Below are positions 55,826 through 64,000 of a stretch of 64,000 nucleotides of DNA, piece after piece. This DNA is from an uncultured Paracoccaceae bacterium. GTDB taxonomy: Bacteria; Pseudomonadota; Alphaproteobacteria; Rhodobacterales; Rhodobacteraceae. The notes below the pieces were generated by a model. That model was not told the origin of the DNA. It saw nothing but the letters and a program-made list of their open reading frames with translations, and did not search any database. The stretch covers positions 620,001-684,000 of the forward strand of contig CANLNT010000001.1 of NCBI GenBank assembly GCA_947492825.1. Reading direction: 5' to 3'. Position 1 is the stretch's first letter. Each line of letters begins with the position of its first letter. Both the position numbers and the translations under genes were made by a program.

Positions 55826-57970
55826 GTGCGACATTCATTCATCTACATGGCATTCGTCGCGCTGGTCTGGGCAAGTGGCCTGACCGCACAAGACAGCGCG
55901 CCAATCAGTTACCCGGTCGAGGGCAACTGGACCGTCCGCTGGCACGATGTGCAGGACGAGGACACCCCATCCGAATTGCGGGTCACCGTGTTCCATGACC
56001 GGGTTGAACGGTGTGATGGCGACCGGATGGCAAACTGTCAGTTCGGGACCGTCGTGCAGCGCGGACATCTCAACCTGAACTACCTGATCGCCGGGGGCGG
56101 GTCCTATTTTGTGCGCGGGGTGCAAGCCAACCCGGCAGGGGCACAGATGGACATCACCCATGCCCATGGGCTGCACGGCCATTGGGGCGGCACTGAAGCG
56201 GTCAGCATGTCGGGGCCGAACACGATGACCGGGCAATGGCAGTACAATGACACTGCCGGGCAATCCACATGGCAGCGCATCGTGCCGTTGGTGCAGCGTG
56301 TCACCGTTTTGAACCCATCCGGCCTGTCGCACATGCGGGCCAGCGAAAGGGTCTCGGACCGGCACGTCAAAATGGTTTTTGACGCCAGCTTGCCCGCCTG
56401 GTCACTGGATCAACCATTCCCCGATCAGCGCCCCTGGGTCACGGTGCGGATCACCGGGCGAGACTTGTGGGGGTTCCAGACCGCAACCTTGCTGGGAGAC
56501 ACGACCGGAATCGAGGTCAGCCCACCGCGTGTGGCGCGTGACCCGGCAGGACAGGATTATCTGGAGGTTGACCTGACCTTCTGGCCGGGCGCCCGCGCGG
56601 GACGGCATGTGCTGGACATCAGCGGCACCCCGGTGATCCTTGATCTGGAACTGAATGCCGGCGACCTCATCGGGCGGGCCAGCATTGACGTAGGGCCTGC
56701 GACTGCGGCGCGGCCCTATGCCGCTTCACCCGACACCAACCCAATGGTGGTGCAGCATGACTTGACCGCCACGCTGGAGGACGTCGGCAGCCGCCCCTTT
56801 ACCGAAGTAGAGGCGACGTTCCGCACCACACATCCGCTTGTCTTGTTGGGCGCGCAGTCTTGCCAGAACACCGGGCCGCTGACGGTCGTTTGCCGCGCAT
56901 CGGGGTCCGGCGGGCGGTTCAACTTTGGGTTTTCCTATGCCATTCAACCGGTTGCGGGGCATCAATCCATTGCCCCCCGGATCGACATGCGCGCCCGCGC
57001 GCTTGACCCTGTGACCGGCACTTGGGTCAATGCGGGTCGCAGCTTTGGCACGGTCCACGTGCGCAATTGTGACGCAGCACTCCGCAATGAGCTGGCGCAG
57101 ATGCTGCCCGCGTCAGAGCTGCAGGCCATCGCCGCAGGCGCGCTGCAACCTGTCGCGGATCTACCGGGCAAGCGGCTGTTCCCCGGCCCGCGCGACGATG
57201 ACGATGCAGATCCAGCCCTGACCAGCCGGGTTGAAATCCTCACCAACACGCTGGCGTCCAATAAGGGTCTTGATGCCTGGCTCTTTGCGCAGGCCCGCGC
57301 CGCCCCCAGCGTGTTTGCCCGCTTTGATACGCTCAGCACCCGCGCGCGTGGCCTGCAAAGCTGCACCGCGGATCAAGCCCTGACCGACGACATTGCGGCG
57401 GCCCGCGCGCTGCTGGACGACCTGCGACGCAACCGTGCCGAGATACAAAGCACATATCTGGGCGTGGCCGAAATGGTGACCTTCAACGAAAAGATAGTCG
57501 AGGACAGGCTCAGGGGCTTTTCGGGCTGGCTCCCGCCGACCCTGCGTACGGTGCTTGGCGTCGGTGGCTCTGCGGAAAAACCCCGCGTCGGGTCCAACAT
57601 TTTTGAACGTGTGCTCCATGAATTTTCCCAGAACGGCTTCGGATGGGCGCTGACAGAACTGGGCCTTGTGTCCGCGACGGTTCTGGAACAAACCGCCGAA
57701 ATCCTGAAAGTATCTTCCGGCGCAAAAAACCTTCTGCGGGCACCGTCCTTTCTTGGTGGCGTGATGGTCACCGCGCAGGCAGAGATATCAGTGGTCGACA
57801 TGTGGATTCTGTTGGAGCTTCAAGGGCGCGCCGACAACATTAAAGCCTGGATGGAGGCAGAACCCTACGCCCGCGCACTGCTGGCCCGCTATGACGCGCT
57901 CGACGAAAGCTACGGCGCGGCCCTCCGCCAGATGGAAGCCGCGTCCAACGCCTGTACTTGCCGCTACTGA
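55826..57970 (+). CDS. Large exported protein of unknown family
   Basis: About 714 residues. GTG at 55826 with GGGGA upstream gives a signal peptide VRHSFIYMAFVALVWASGLTAQD; ATG at 55847 is an alternative. The first half looks rich in beta strands (WTVRWHDVQDED, GTVVQRGHLNLNYLIAGGG, repeated RVTVL/ITGRDLWG). The second half is helical (AQMLPASELQAIAAG, LTDDIAAARALLDDLRRN) and ends with a cysteine pair CTCRY. I recognise no family. Codon usage looks native. Confidence 0.75.
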   Translation: MRHSFIYMAFVALVWASGLTAQDSAPISYPVEGNWTVRWHDVQDEDTPSELRVTVFHDRVERCDGDRMANCQFGTVVQRGHLNLNYLIAGGGSYFVRGVQANPAGAQMDITHAHGLHGHWGGTEAVSMSGPNTMTGQWQYNDTAGQSTWQRIVPLVQRVTVLNPSGLSHMRASERVSDRHVKMVFDASLPAWSLDQPFPDQRPWVTVRITGRDLWGFQTATLLGDTTGIEVSPPRVARDPAGQDYLEVDLTFWPGARAGRHVLDISGTPVILDLELNAGDLIGRASIDVGPATAARPYAASPDTNPMVVQHDLTATLEDVGSRPFTEVEATFRTTHPLVLLGAQSCQNTGPLTVVCRASGSGGRFNFGFSYAIQPVAGHQSIAPRIDMRARALDPVTGTWVNAGRSFGTVHVRNCDAALRNELAQMLPASELQAIAAGALQPVADLPGKRLFPGPRDDDDADPALTSRVEILTNTLASNKGLDAWLFAQARAAPSVFARFDTLSTRARGLQSCTADQALTDDIAAARALLDDLRRNRAEIQSTYLGVAEMVTFNEKIVEDRLRGFSGWLPPTLRTVLGVGGSAEKPRVGSNIFERVLHEFSQNGFGWALTELGLVSATVLEQTAEILKVSSGAKNLLRAPSFLGGVMVTAQAEISVVDMWILLELQGRADNIKAWMEAEPYARALLARYDALDESYGAALRQMEAASNACTCRY

Positions 57971-58165
57971 TCAGGCGGACCTGCGGTGGGGCAGATTGAT
58001 CTGGTATCGGCTCGAGTGACGTTTACGGCAATCCAGCCCCACGGCGAATCCGGCGTCCCGGACAATCGTCCCGATTCGGGCCTGATTGTGGCACTGTTGG
58101 CAGGGGCGAAACAAAGCGGGGTGCCACAGGGGCCTCTGTCGCCAAGACCGCGAAAATAAACATCA
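57971..58165 (-). pseudogene. Possible remnant of a zinc-finger/HNH-like gene
   Basis: The minus strand is open for about 65 codons from a TGA near 58165 to a TGA at 57971, without an ATG. The reading LWHPALFRPCQQCHN then RDAGFAVGLDC has a CxxCH pair and resembles the C-terminus of HNH nucleases. It may be a decayed fragment or a chance frame. Confidence 0.25.
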
Positions 58166-58251
58166 AAACCTGTCTAAAGAGACAAGGTGCCTTCAGGTAA
58201 GGCCTTCGATAAACCTATGGGTGTAGTGAGGGTGACGAGTGTTATGTTTGG

Positions 58252-58287
58252 TCGTTGACGACCGCGGCGACACCTCGGTGTCGTCGC
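58252..58287. other. Hairpins in a 408-base gene-free stretch
   Basis: The gap 57971-58378 between convergent genes holds no firm gene. GTCGT-TG-ACGAC (58252-58263) and CGACACC-TC-GGTGTCG (58268-58283) form two adjacent hairpins. Confidence 0.45.
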
Positions 58288-58333
58288 AGCCCGTTACAAG
58301 TTGACTGTTAGTACTTGCTGGTATCCATGTTTG

Positions 58334-58369
58334 GTGATGGTGCGGCCCGTGTGTGAGGTGCCGCATCAC
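58334..58369 (-). terminator. Hairpin after the alpha/beta hydrolase gene
   Basis: On the minus strand GTGATGCGGC and GCCGCACCATCAC pair with a two-base bulge, 10 bases after the hydrolase stop. No T-run. Confidence 0.4.
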
Positions 58370-58378
58370 GCCACCAGC

Positions 58379-59665
58379 CTATTCCGCCTGTTTTGTCTCA
58401 AACCGCAGCCCCGCCGCCGTGCGGTTGCCAAAGCCAGTCCAATAGGTGTGATCCTCGGTAAATGCGCCATCGTCATCGACGGCCCAGACACCATCAGCGG
58501 CATTAGGCTGCAGCATCAGGTAGTCGGCCTTTTCGGTGTCGCCTTTCAAATGCAGATCCAGATAGGCGGTGACAAAATGCGCGCTGACATTGTTCATCCG
58601 CACATTGTCCCACACCGCATCGGCGTAATGCTCAAACGGCGCCCAGCCCAGCGTCTCATTGACCGCATAGCTTTCGGCAGGGGCGGGCATCGGCGCGCCC
58701 GCGTTGTGGTTGGCCGCCTCAAACGTCAGCAGATGCCGCGTGATGCCGGTGGCTCCGTCAAAGATGCCCCGGATTGCCTCATACCCTGACACATCGTCCA
58801 CCTCGCCTGCGATCAGCATCAGTGGCGTGTGGATGTCCGACAGACCAGAGGCGTCCCAGAACCCCGTATTGTTGCCCCACGGACCAAAGGCCACAAAGGC
58901 TTTGACCCGGTCATCGCGCAGGCTCTGATGTTCGGTGGTGCCCATCATGTTGCGCTCCAGCAGCCCTTGTGGCGCGCCCCATTCATAGGCCGTGGCCAGT
59001 TGCGTGACACCGGCACCCGCATAGATCAGCGCGCCATAGCCGCCCATGGAATAGCCCACCACTGCGGCGTTTTCGGCATCGGTGATCGCGCCGATCTCGT
59101 CCTCCAATGCCGCCATGCGGTCGATCACATAACGCTGGTCCCACGGCCGGTTCACCAACGTGGACCCAAACGCCGCCTGATCGGAATATGTGCTGTCTTT
59201 GTGGTCGATGCTGACCACAACGTATCCCTTGGACGCCAGATTCTCGCCCAGCCAGCCCATCAGCCAGCGGTTGCCGGGGTAGCCGTGGCTCAGGATCACC
59301 AGCGGATAGCTGCCTTCGGTCGCAGGCACCGCACCGCGCGTGGCGTAGCCTTCCAGCATCACCGTTGTGGTCCCGTCGCGGATCACCGCTTCGTGCTGGC
59401 CGCCGGGCACCGTGTTGTCCAATGCCGGATACCAGATTTCCACTGTCAGCGGTCTGTCAGCGCGTGCAATCTCGCCCTCTGGTCCGGTGTTCACCACATC
59501 GACCTGATCCGTCATCGTGAAAACCCGTGTGGTCACACCCACGGCCATCTCGCCATAGTCTGCAAGGGCAGGGGCATCGGGGCGGATCGTGTCGATCCGG
59601 TTCTGCGCCGCGGCCGTCCCGGCAGCCAACGCCGCAGTCAATGCCAATGATGTCAAGGTCTTCAT
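58379..59665 (-). CDS. Secreted alpha/beta hydrolase (dienelactone/PAF-acetylhydrolase-like)
   Basis: A 428-residue protein with signal peptide (MKTLTSLALTAALAAGTAAAQ). Nucleophile elbow GYSMGGYG, oxyanion region ILSHGYPGNRW, and a C-terminal His in FEAANHNAG. Probably a periplasmic esterase. ATG at 59665 is preferred over an upstream in-frame start, as it begins the signal. Substrate unknown. Confidence 0.85.
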   Translation of the reverse strand: MKTLTSLALTAALAAGTAAAQNRIDTIRPDAPALADYGEMAVGVTTRVFTMTDQVDVVNTGPEGEIARADRPLTVEIWYPALDNTVPGGQHEAVIRDGTTTVMLEGYATRGAVPATEGSYPLVILSHGYPGNRWLMGWLGENLASKGYVVVSIDHKDSTYSDQAAFGSTLVNRPWDQRYVIDRMAALEDEIGAITDAENAAVVGYSMGGYGALIYAGAGVTQLATAYEWGAPQGLLERNMMGTTEHQSLRDDRVKAFVAFGPWGNNTGFWDASGLSDIHTPLMLIAGEVDDVSGYEAIRGIFDGATGITRHLLTFEAANHNAGAPMPAPAESYAVNETLGWAPFEHYADAVWDNVRMNNVSAHFVTAYLDLHLKGDTEKADYLMLQPNAADGVWAVDDDGAFTEDHTYWTGFGNRTAAGLRFETKQAE

Positions 59666-59763
59666 GCGGTTCTCCTTTGGTGGGGATGGACGATCCCGGC
59701 TGCGGGCGCTTGCACATGCGCCTGACGCCACTAGGCTAGCCCAGAACAACAGCGGAGCGCCAG

Positions 59764-60648
59764 ATGCGTGTATTTTTCACCGGCGGCAGCGGCAAAGCGG
59801 GCCGTCACGCCATTACTTACCTCATGGAACAGGGCCACCAGGTCCTGAATGTGGATCAGGTGCCATCGGGCCTTGATTGCGCCGAACTGCTGGTGGATCT
59901 GTGCGATGCCGGGCAAGTGATCGGCGCGATGTCGCAATTCACCGACTTTCCCGAACTCGACGCCGGAACCGGGGTGCCGCGCTACGATGCCGTTGTGCAT
60001 TTCGCCGCCGTCCCGCGGGTGATGATCGGCACCGATGGGGAGTGCTTTCGGCAAAACACAACCTCCACCTACAACGTCATTGAGGCCGCGACCAAACTGG
60101 GCGTGCCCAAGATCATCTTTGCCAGCTCTGAGACGACATATGGCGTCTGTTTTGCCGATGGCGTGGTCAAGCCAAGCTATATCCCCGTCGACGAAGAACA
60201 CCCGACCGTGCCCCACGACAGCTATGCGATGTCCAAGGTCTGTAACGAGGCGACGGGCCGTTCATTTCACGCCCGCACCGGGACGGATATCTATGGGCTG
60301 CGGATCAACAACGTAATCGAACCGCATGAATACGCTGAAAATTTTCCAGCCTTCATGTCCGATCCCGCCAGCCGCAGGCGGAATATCTTTGGCTATATCG
60401 ACGCGCGCGATCTGGGTCATATTGTTGACCGCTGCCTTGCAACCGATGGGCTGGGCTATCAGGTCTTCAACGTCGCCAATCCCGATATGTCCGTGGGCGT
60501 GAGCACCGATCAGATCATCGCCGATCACTATGCCGATGTGCCCGTCAAGCGCGCCCTTGGCCCCGACGAGACGTTCTATGACATCACCAAGGCCCGCGCG
60601 CTTCTGGGCTTTGATCCCAAACACTCCTGGCGCGAGGTGCTGGGATGA
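59764..60648 (+). CDS. Extended SDR NAD(P)-dependent oxidoreductase/epimerase
   Basis: A 294-residue protein: nucleotide motif FTGGSGKAGRHA, VVHFAAVPR, and the catalytic YAMSK with upstream SSE. Similar to UDP-sugar epimerase/dehydratase relatives, used on varied substrates. Starts a four-gene set with four-base overlaps. Confidence 0.87.
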   Translation: MRVFFTGGSGKAGRHAITYLMEQGHQVLNVDQVPSGLDCAELLVDLCDAGQVIGAMSQFTDFPELDAGTGVPRYDAVVHFAAVPRVMIGTDGECFRQNTTSTYNVIEAATKLGVPKIIFASSETTYGVCFADGVVKPSYIPVDEEHPTVPHDSYAMSKVCNEATGRSFHARTGTDIYGLRINNVIEPHEYAENFPAFMSDPASRRRNIFGYIDARDLGHIVDRCLATDGLGYQVFNVANPDMSVGVSTDQIIADHYADVPVKRALGPDETFYDITKARALLGFDPKHSWREVLG

Positions 60649-61025
60649 TCGCCGCCTGCGCCTGTGGTCAACTGACGGGACAGGCCAGCGGCGATCCCCT
60701 GCGCGCAGTTGTCTGCCACTGCCACGCATGTCGCACCCGCACCGGCAGTGCGTTTTCGCTCAATACCCGGTTTGCATCCGATGCGGTCACCATGCAGGGC
60801 ACCTCCAAAGCGTTTACCCGCACCGGCGATGAAGGCGCGCAGATCACCTACCACTTCTGTCCCGACTGCGGCGTGACGGTCTGGTACCTCAATGACCAGA
60901 TCGACGGTGTGATGATTCCCGGCGGGGCGCTTGCCCCCGCTGATCTGCCTGCACCCACGCTTTCGGTCTATGATGTCCGCCGCCCCGATTGGCTGCGGCT
61001 TGCAGGGATGGATGTGATGGACTGA
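60645..61025 (+). CDS. GFA-family (glutathione-dependent formaldehyde-activating-like) protein
   Basis: A 126-residue zinc protein: AACACGQLTGQ, CHCHACRTRTGSAF and FCPDCGVTVWY carry the expected cysteines. GFA-family proteins are of varied or unknown function. Starts in the SDR stop (ATGA) and its own stop overlaps the next start (TGATG). Confidence 0.88.
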   Translation: MIAACACGQLTGQASGDPLRAVVCHCHACRTRTGSAFSLNTRFASDAVTMQGTSKAFTRTGDEGAQITYHFCPDCGVTVWYLNDQIDGVMIPGGALAPADLPAPTLSVYDVRRPDWLRLAGMDVMD

Positions 61026-61945
61026 TGGCCTTTCCCAGCTACGATCTGTCCCGTTTTGCGGCTAACCCGTCCTCTGCGCGCGAGGTTGACGCGATTTGCC
61101 GCGACACCGGCTTTCTGGTGCTGACCGGCCACGGTGTGGCGCCGCAGGTGATTGATAACGTCTGGACCGCCGCCGCCGCCTTCTTTGCGCAAGACCCCCC
61201 GTCCAAGGCGCAGGTCCGCGCGCCATATCCGGGCTATCCCTACGGCTGGCTTGGCCCCGACAGCGAAGCTTTGGCGAAGTCCATAGGTGTGGACACGCCG
61301 CCGGACCTCAAGGAATCCTTTAACGGCGGGCCTTTACGGGTGCCTCTTGATGCGCCTGCCGATGCGCTGAAGTTCTGTTACCAACCCACGCTCTGGCCCG
61401 ATCTGCCCGGGTTTCAGGACGCCTGGACGGCCTATTACGCCGCGATGGAATCGCTGGCCGCGCGCATCATGCAGGTCTTTGCCGTGGCGCTGGGCCGCGA
61501 TGCGGATTTCTTTGCGCCATTTATCGGCAACCCGATCTCGGCCCTGCGCGCGCTGCATTATCCTGCCACCGGCGCTGCGGCGCAAAAGGACCAGCAGCGG
61601 GCCGGGGCGCATACCGACTACGGCAGCCTGACGATCCTGTTGCCGCAACCCGACCGGCGCGGGCTGCAGGTGCAGATCGCGGGTGACTGGGTCGATGTGC
61701 CGACACCGCCGGGGGCGTTTGTGATCAACATCGGCGATCTGATGGCGCTTTGGACCAACGACCGCTGGGTCAGCACGCTGCACCGCGTGGTGGCGATCCC
61801 AGATCAGCCCGCCCGGCAATCGCTCGCCTTCTTTCATCAGCCTGACTGGGATGCCGAAATCGCACCGCTTGACTCTACCATACGGAAGCGTATGGTACGT
61901 TCCGGACCCTACCTGATGAACAAATTCAAGGCGACCGGCACATGA
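61025..61945 (+). CDS. 2OG-Fe(II) oxygenase (isopenicillin-N-synthase family)
   Basis: A 306-residue dioxygenase: N-terminal DIOX_N segment (CRDTGFLVLTGHGV), iron ligands in AHTDYGSLTIL (H, D) and STLHRVVAI (H), and the 2-oxoglutarate-binding RQSLAFF (RxS). Substrate unknown. Coupled to GFA upstream and overlapping the next gene by four bases. Confidence 0.9.
   Translation: MAFPSYDLSRFAANPSSAREVDAICRDTGFLVLTGHGVAPQVIDNVWTAAAAFFAQDPPSKAQVRAPYPGYPYGWLGPDSEALAKSIGVDTPPDLKESFNGGPLRVPLDAPADALKFCYQPTLWPDLPGFQDAWTAYYAAMESLAARIMQVFAVALGRDADFFAPFIGNPISALRALHYPATGAAAQKDQQRAGAHTDYGSLTILLPQPDRRGLQVQIAGDWVDVPTPPGAFVINIGDLMALWTNDRWVSTLHRVVAIPDQPARQSLAFFHQPDWDAEIAPLDSTIRKRMVRSGPYLMNKFKATGT
61869..61897 (+). 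promoter_or_regulatory. Promoter-like TTGACT with TetR-type palindrome inside the oxygenase gene
   Basis: TTGACT (61869-61874), then TACCATACG-GAAG-CGTATGGTA (61876-61897) with perfect 9-base arms, overlapping a -10-like TATGGT. This looks like a TetR-repressed promoter 45 bases before the next gene (ATG 61942), though it lies in coding sequence. May be chance. Confidence 0.4.
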
Positions 61946-62409
61946 CCCTGACCACAGCCCCACTGCCCGATGACGCGTTTCTGCACCGCTACGCGGAACG
62001 CGATGACTGTTATACCGATTGTTACATGACTGATGCGCAGGCCCCGGATCTGGCGACCTGCATCCGCGCGTTTTATACCACGCCGCTGTTTCGCGCCGAA
62101 CGGCTGATCCTTGGCGTGGTCGGGATGTCCAGCACCGATGCCGATGTGGATGACTTGGCCGACGGTACCGCCGATACCTTTGCCGCCTGGCGGGTCGAGG
62201 ATCGCGCAGATCATCAGATCTTGCTGTCCGACAAACGCGGCTACACACGCTCATGGCTTTATCATCAGCCCGGTTGCCTGTTCTTTGGCTCGGCGGTGAC
62301 ACCACCGGAACCGGACGCGCCGCTGGGCGTCATGGTCAACGCGCTGATGCCGTTTCACAAGGTCTATAGCCGGGGTCTTTTGGGCAGCGCCGCCCGCCGC
62401 CTCGCCTGA
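61942..62409 (+). CDS. Hypothetical protein, DUF2867-like
   Basis: A 155-residue protein: CIRAFYTTPLFRAERLILG, AAWRVEDRADHQILLSDKRGYTRSWLYH and PFHKVYSRGLLGSAARRL resemble DUF2867. Overlaps the oxygenase stop (ATGA). The best guess on family is moderate only. Confidence 0.7.
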   Translation: MTLTTAPLPDDAFLHRYAERDDCYTDCYMTDAQAPDLATCIRAFYTTPLFRAERLILGVVGMSSTDADVDDLADGTADTFAAWRVEDRADHQILLSDKRGYTRSWLYHQPGCLFFGSAVTPPEPDAPLGVMVNALMPFHKVYSRGLLGSAARRLA

Positions 62410-62441
62410 CGGCCATCCATCACGACACCAGCAACACATCC

Positions 62442-62463
62442 GTAGGCCGGGGTTTACCCCGGC
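62442..62463. repeat. GTAG-headed REP-like hairpin, copy 6
   Basis: GTAG, then GCCGGGGT-TT-ACCCCGGC, between the convergent DUF2867-like and DUF2461 genes. Confidence 0.75.
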
Positions 62464-62470
62464 GCCGCGC

Positions 62471-63118
62471 TCAGGCTTCAGCGATCCCGATCAACATCTC
62501 ATTAAGCGGCCAAAGCGTCGTGAAGGCCTTGGTCAGTTGCGCCTCCAACGGTCCCGACTCTGGCAGGTCCAGATGGCCGACCACGCCCTTCATCCGCAAC
62601 AGCCGCGCGCCCGCGTGGTCCTTGTCAAAGGGCGGGGGGATGCGCTTCAGTTCAGGATCGCGAAAATGCACGCCCTTGCGCTCCAGCCCTGTCACAACCC
62701 CCGCAATCCGATCCGTATCCAGATCGACAAACTTGCGCCAATCCGCCAGCACTGCCTTGTCGAACCCCATCATGCCAGCGCCCGCGGTGATGTAATCCAG
62801 CCCGACACCGAAAAAGAACACCGCATCCTGCCGCGCGCCTGTGTCCAGCCGCCACAGCATGTGCAGATGCGTGGTGTAGGGCGTCTTGTCCTTGGAAAAC
62901 CGCACATCCCGGTGCGGGCGAAAAAGCTTGGGCACGGCCTCCAGCCCGCTCAGCGCTTTCAGCTCCGGTTGCATCTGGTCCAGTAGCGCCAAAGCGGGCG
63001 TTTTCAACTTTGCGTCATAGGTCGCCTTGTTGTCCTGCCACCAGTCGCGGCGGTTGTTCTGGGCCAATTGCCCCAGAAAGCCTCGTGCATCCCCAATCAG
63101 ACTATTCAGTTCCGACAT
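62471..63118 (-). CDS. DUF2461/TIGR02453-family protein
   Basis: A 215-residue protein. NNRRDWWQDNKATYD, FRPHRDVRFSKDKTPYTTHLH and YITAGAGMMGFDKAVL are the family's marks. ATG at 63118 has AAAGGGA upstream. Cytoplasmic; function unknown. Confidence 0.9.
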   Translation of the reverse strand: MSELNSLIGDARGFLGQLAQNNRRDWWQDNKATYDAKLKTPALALLDQMQPELKALSGLEAVPKLFRPHRDVRFSKDKTPYTTHLHMLWRLDTGARQDAVFFFGVGLDYITAGAGMMGFDKAVLADWRKFVDLDTDRIAGVVTGLERKGVHFRDPELKRIPPPFDKDHAGARLLRMKGVVGHLDLPESGPLEAQLTKAFTTLWPLNEMLIGIAEA

Positions 63119-63206
63119 CACATTCCCTTTCGTTCCGCGGAATGTTGCCGCAGCACGCTGCGACTGTCCATTGCCAGTGCCGTCCGGCTGGCCTATCTGC
63201 TGACAT

Positions 63207-63857
63207 ATGCGCACACCGCTTTGCATCGCCGCCTTGGCCCTGACATTGACCCCGCCGCCGGCGCTGGCGCACCCGCATATCTTTGTGGGGGCCGAAGTCA
63301 CTGTGGATTTCTCCGGCAGCACGCCGGTGGTGCGTCTGGCCTGGGTCTATGACGACTATTTTTCGCTTTTGATCACCGCTGATCTGGGCCTTGATCTGGA
63401 CGGTGACATGCGCCTGACCCCGGCAGAGGTGCAGACGCTCGCGGCCAGCGTCACCGCTTGGCCGCCCGATTTCCAAGGCGATCTTGAGGTCATGCAGGGC
63501 GATACCTTGCTGGGACTGGCGCCCAAGCAAGACCATACCATGACGTTCGAGGATGGCCTTGTGCGCGAAGTCCACAGCCGCGCCGTCACGATCGCTGACC
63601 CTGCCGCACCGCTGACCATCCGCGTCTATGACCCGTTCTACTACGTGGCCTATCAACTGGCGGCCCCGGTGCAGATCACCGGGCGCGATGATTGCACCGC
63701 TGCGATCACTCCGCCCAATCTCGACCGCGCCTATTCGCTGGTCGAAGAACTGCTTTATGGCCGCCCCGCTGGTGATGTCGGCCCGGACGAAGAGTTTCCC
63801 GAAGTCGGCGTTGAATTTGCTGAGACGATTACCGTGACATGCGCCGCGCCGCTCTGA
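63207..63857 (+). CDS. DUF1007-family secreted protein
   Basis: A 216-residue protein with a signal peptide (MRTPLCIAALALTLTPPPALA), then HPHIFVGAEVTVDF, the start of DUF1007. DLDGDMRLTPAEV fits an EF-hand-like loop. Usually next to a nickel/cobalt permease, as here; may supply metal to it. It overlaps the next gene by 19 bases. Confidence 0.9.
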   Translation: MRTPLCIAALALTLTPPPALAHPHIFVGAEVTVDFSGSTPVVRLAWVYDDYFSLLITADLGLDLDGDMRLTPAEVQTLAASVTAWPPDFQGDLEVMQGDTLLGLAPKQDHTMTFEDGLVREVHSRAVTIADPAAPLTIRVYDPFYYVAYQLAAPVQITGRDDCTAAITPPNLDRAYSLVEELLYGRPAGDVGPDEEFPEVGVEFAETITVTCAAPL

Positions 63858-64000
63858 TCCTTCTGGTCGTGCTGGTCGCGTTTGCGATCTGGCTTTGGGG
63901 CATGGGCGGGGCCGATCAGGTCAGCCGCTGGGCGGCTGCGACCCAGCGCGAGGTGCAGAATGCCATGGCCGGTGCCCTGCGCGCCTTGCAAGCAGGCCAA
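63839..64000 (+). CDS. Nickel/cobalt transporter, 3' truncated by the window edge
   Basis: The first 54 codons are visible: a basic start and one membrane span (RRAALILLVVLVAFAIWLWGMGG), then AAATQREVQNAMAGALRAL. Overlap with DUF1007 and its typical partnership suggest an RcnA/NicO-type permease; the fragment is too short to prove it. Confidence 0.65.
   Translation, partial: MRRAALILLVVLVAFAIWLWGMGGADQVSRWAAATQREVQNAMAGALRALQAGQ

Overview
The window is a high-GC, gene-dense chromosomal segment of an alphaproteobacterium, most likely a marine Rhodobacteraceae (Roseobacter-type) species. The evidence is the choXWV/betICBA choline locus, the pccR-pccB-pccA-mutase propionate locus, the hdaA-ppk-ppx arrangement beside an AI-2E-type permease, a short ProRS of the alphaproteobacterial type, and many protein families common in that family. 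No rRNA, tRNA, CRISPR array, intact insertion sequence or prophage was seen. Both ends cut genes: a YmdB-type phosphoesterase at the left and a nickel/cobalt-type transporter at the right.

Layout. 1-5.5 kb: YmdB-like phosphoesterase, two EamA exporters, a SLC13/TrkA-C carrier and YebC. 5.5-13.9 kb: choline locus, with the choXWV uptake genes divergent from betI-betC-betB-betA; one perfect palindrome between them fits a BetI operator. 13.9-26.9 kb: a secreted nuclease, then the propionyl-CoA locus (PccR regulator, Bcr-type MFS, pccB, several tiny exported proteins, pccA, methylmalonyl-CoA mutase), with TTTGCAAA-type boxes before pccB and pccR. 27-32.4 kb: a large RTX/glycine-rich secreted protein, a VOC-type protein, a GNAT enzyme, a DjlA-like co-chaperone and an EEP-fold enzyme. 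32.4-38 kb: polyphosphate genes (ppx, ppk), hdaA and an AI-2E-type permease. 38-43 kb: TolB-like, fasciclin, proS, then an Xre/membrane/DUF2306/methyltransferase cluster. 43-46.2 kb: DUF2937, ThuA, and a DGPF protein with an ECF42-type sigma factor behind a matching promoter. 46.4-51.8 kb: lolC-lolD, an Ldh-type dehydrogenase, a small DMT carrier, a cytochrome c, and DUF1194 and DUF3047 proteins. 51.8-58.4 kb is the most accessory-looking part: a two-domain peptidoglycan hydrolase, an AT-rich membrane/coiled-coil gene overlapping the end of parE, an unassigned 714-residue exported protein and a non-coding stretch with a possible gene remnant. 58.4-64 kb: an alpha/beta hydrolase, a tightly coupled SDR/GFA/2OG-oxygenase/DUF2867-like operon, DUF2461, and the DUF1007/nickel-transport pair.

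Several small dispersed palindromes recur. A GTAG-headed REP-like hairpin occurs six times, always just 3' of genes and mostly between convergent pairs; in two cases it supplies the stop codon. A 23-bp-arm inverted repeat likewise begins in the stop codon of the ECF42 gene. Two other short families (a CGATTATTCGTCG palindrome and a TATTTTTGGCCAGAAGAAGG element) occur two and three times. Four other convergent gene pairs overlap by exactly four bases at their stops (CTAA, TTAA, TTAG, CTAG). These elements, the regulatory sites and the 51.8-58.4 kb region are the best leads; no clearly new multi-gene system was proven.
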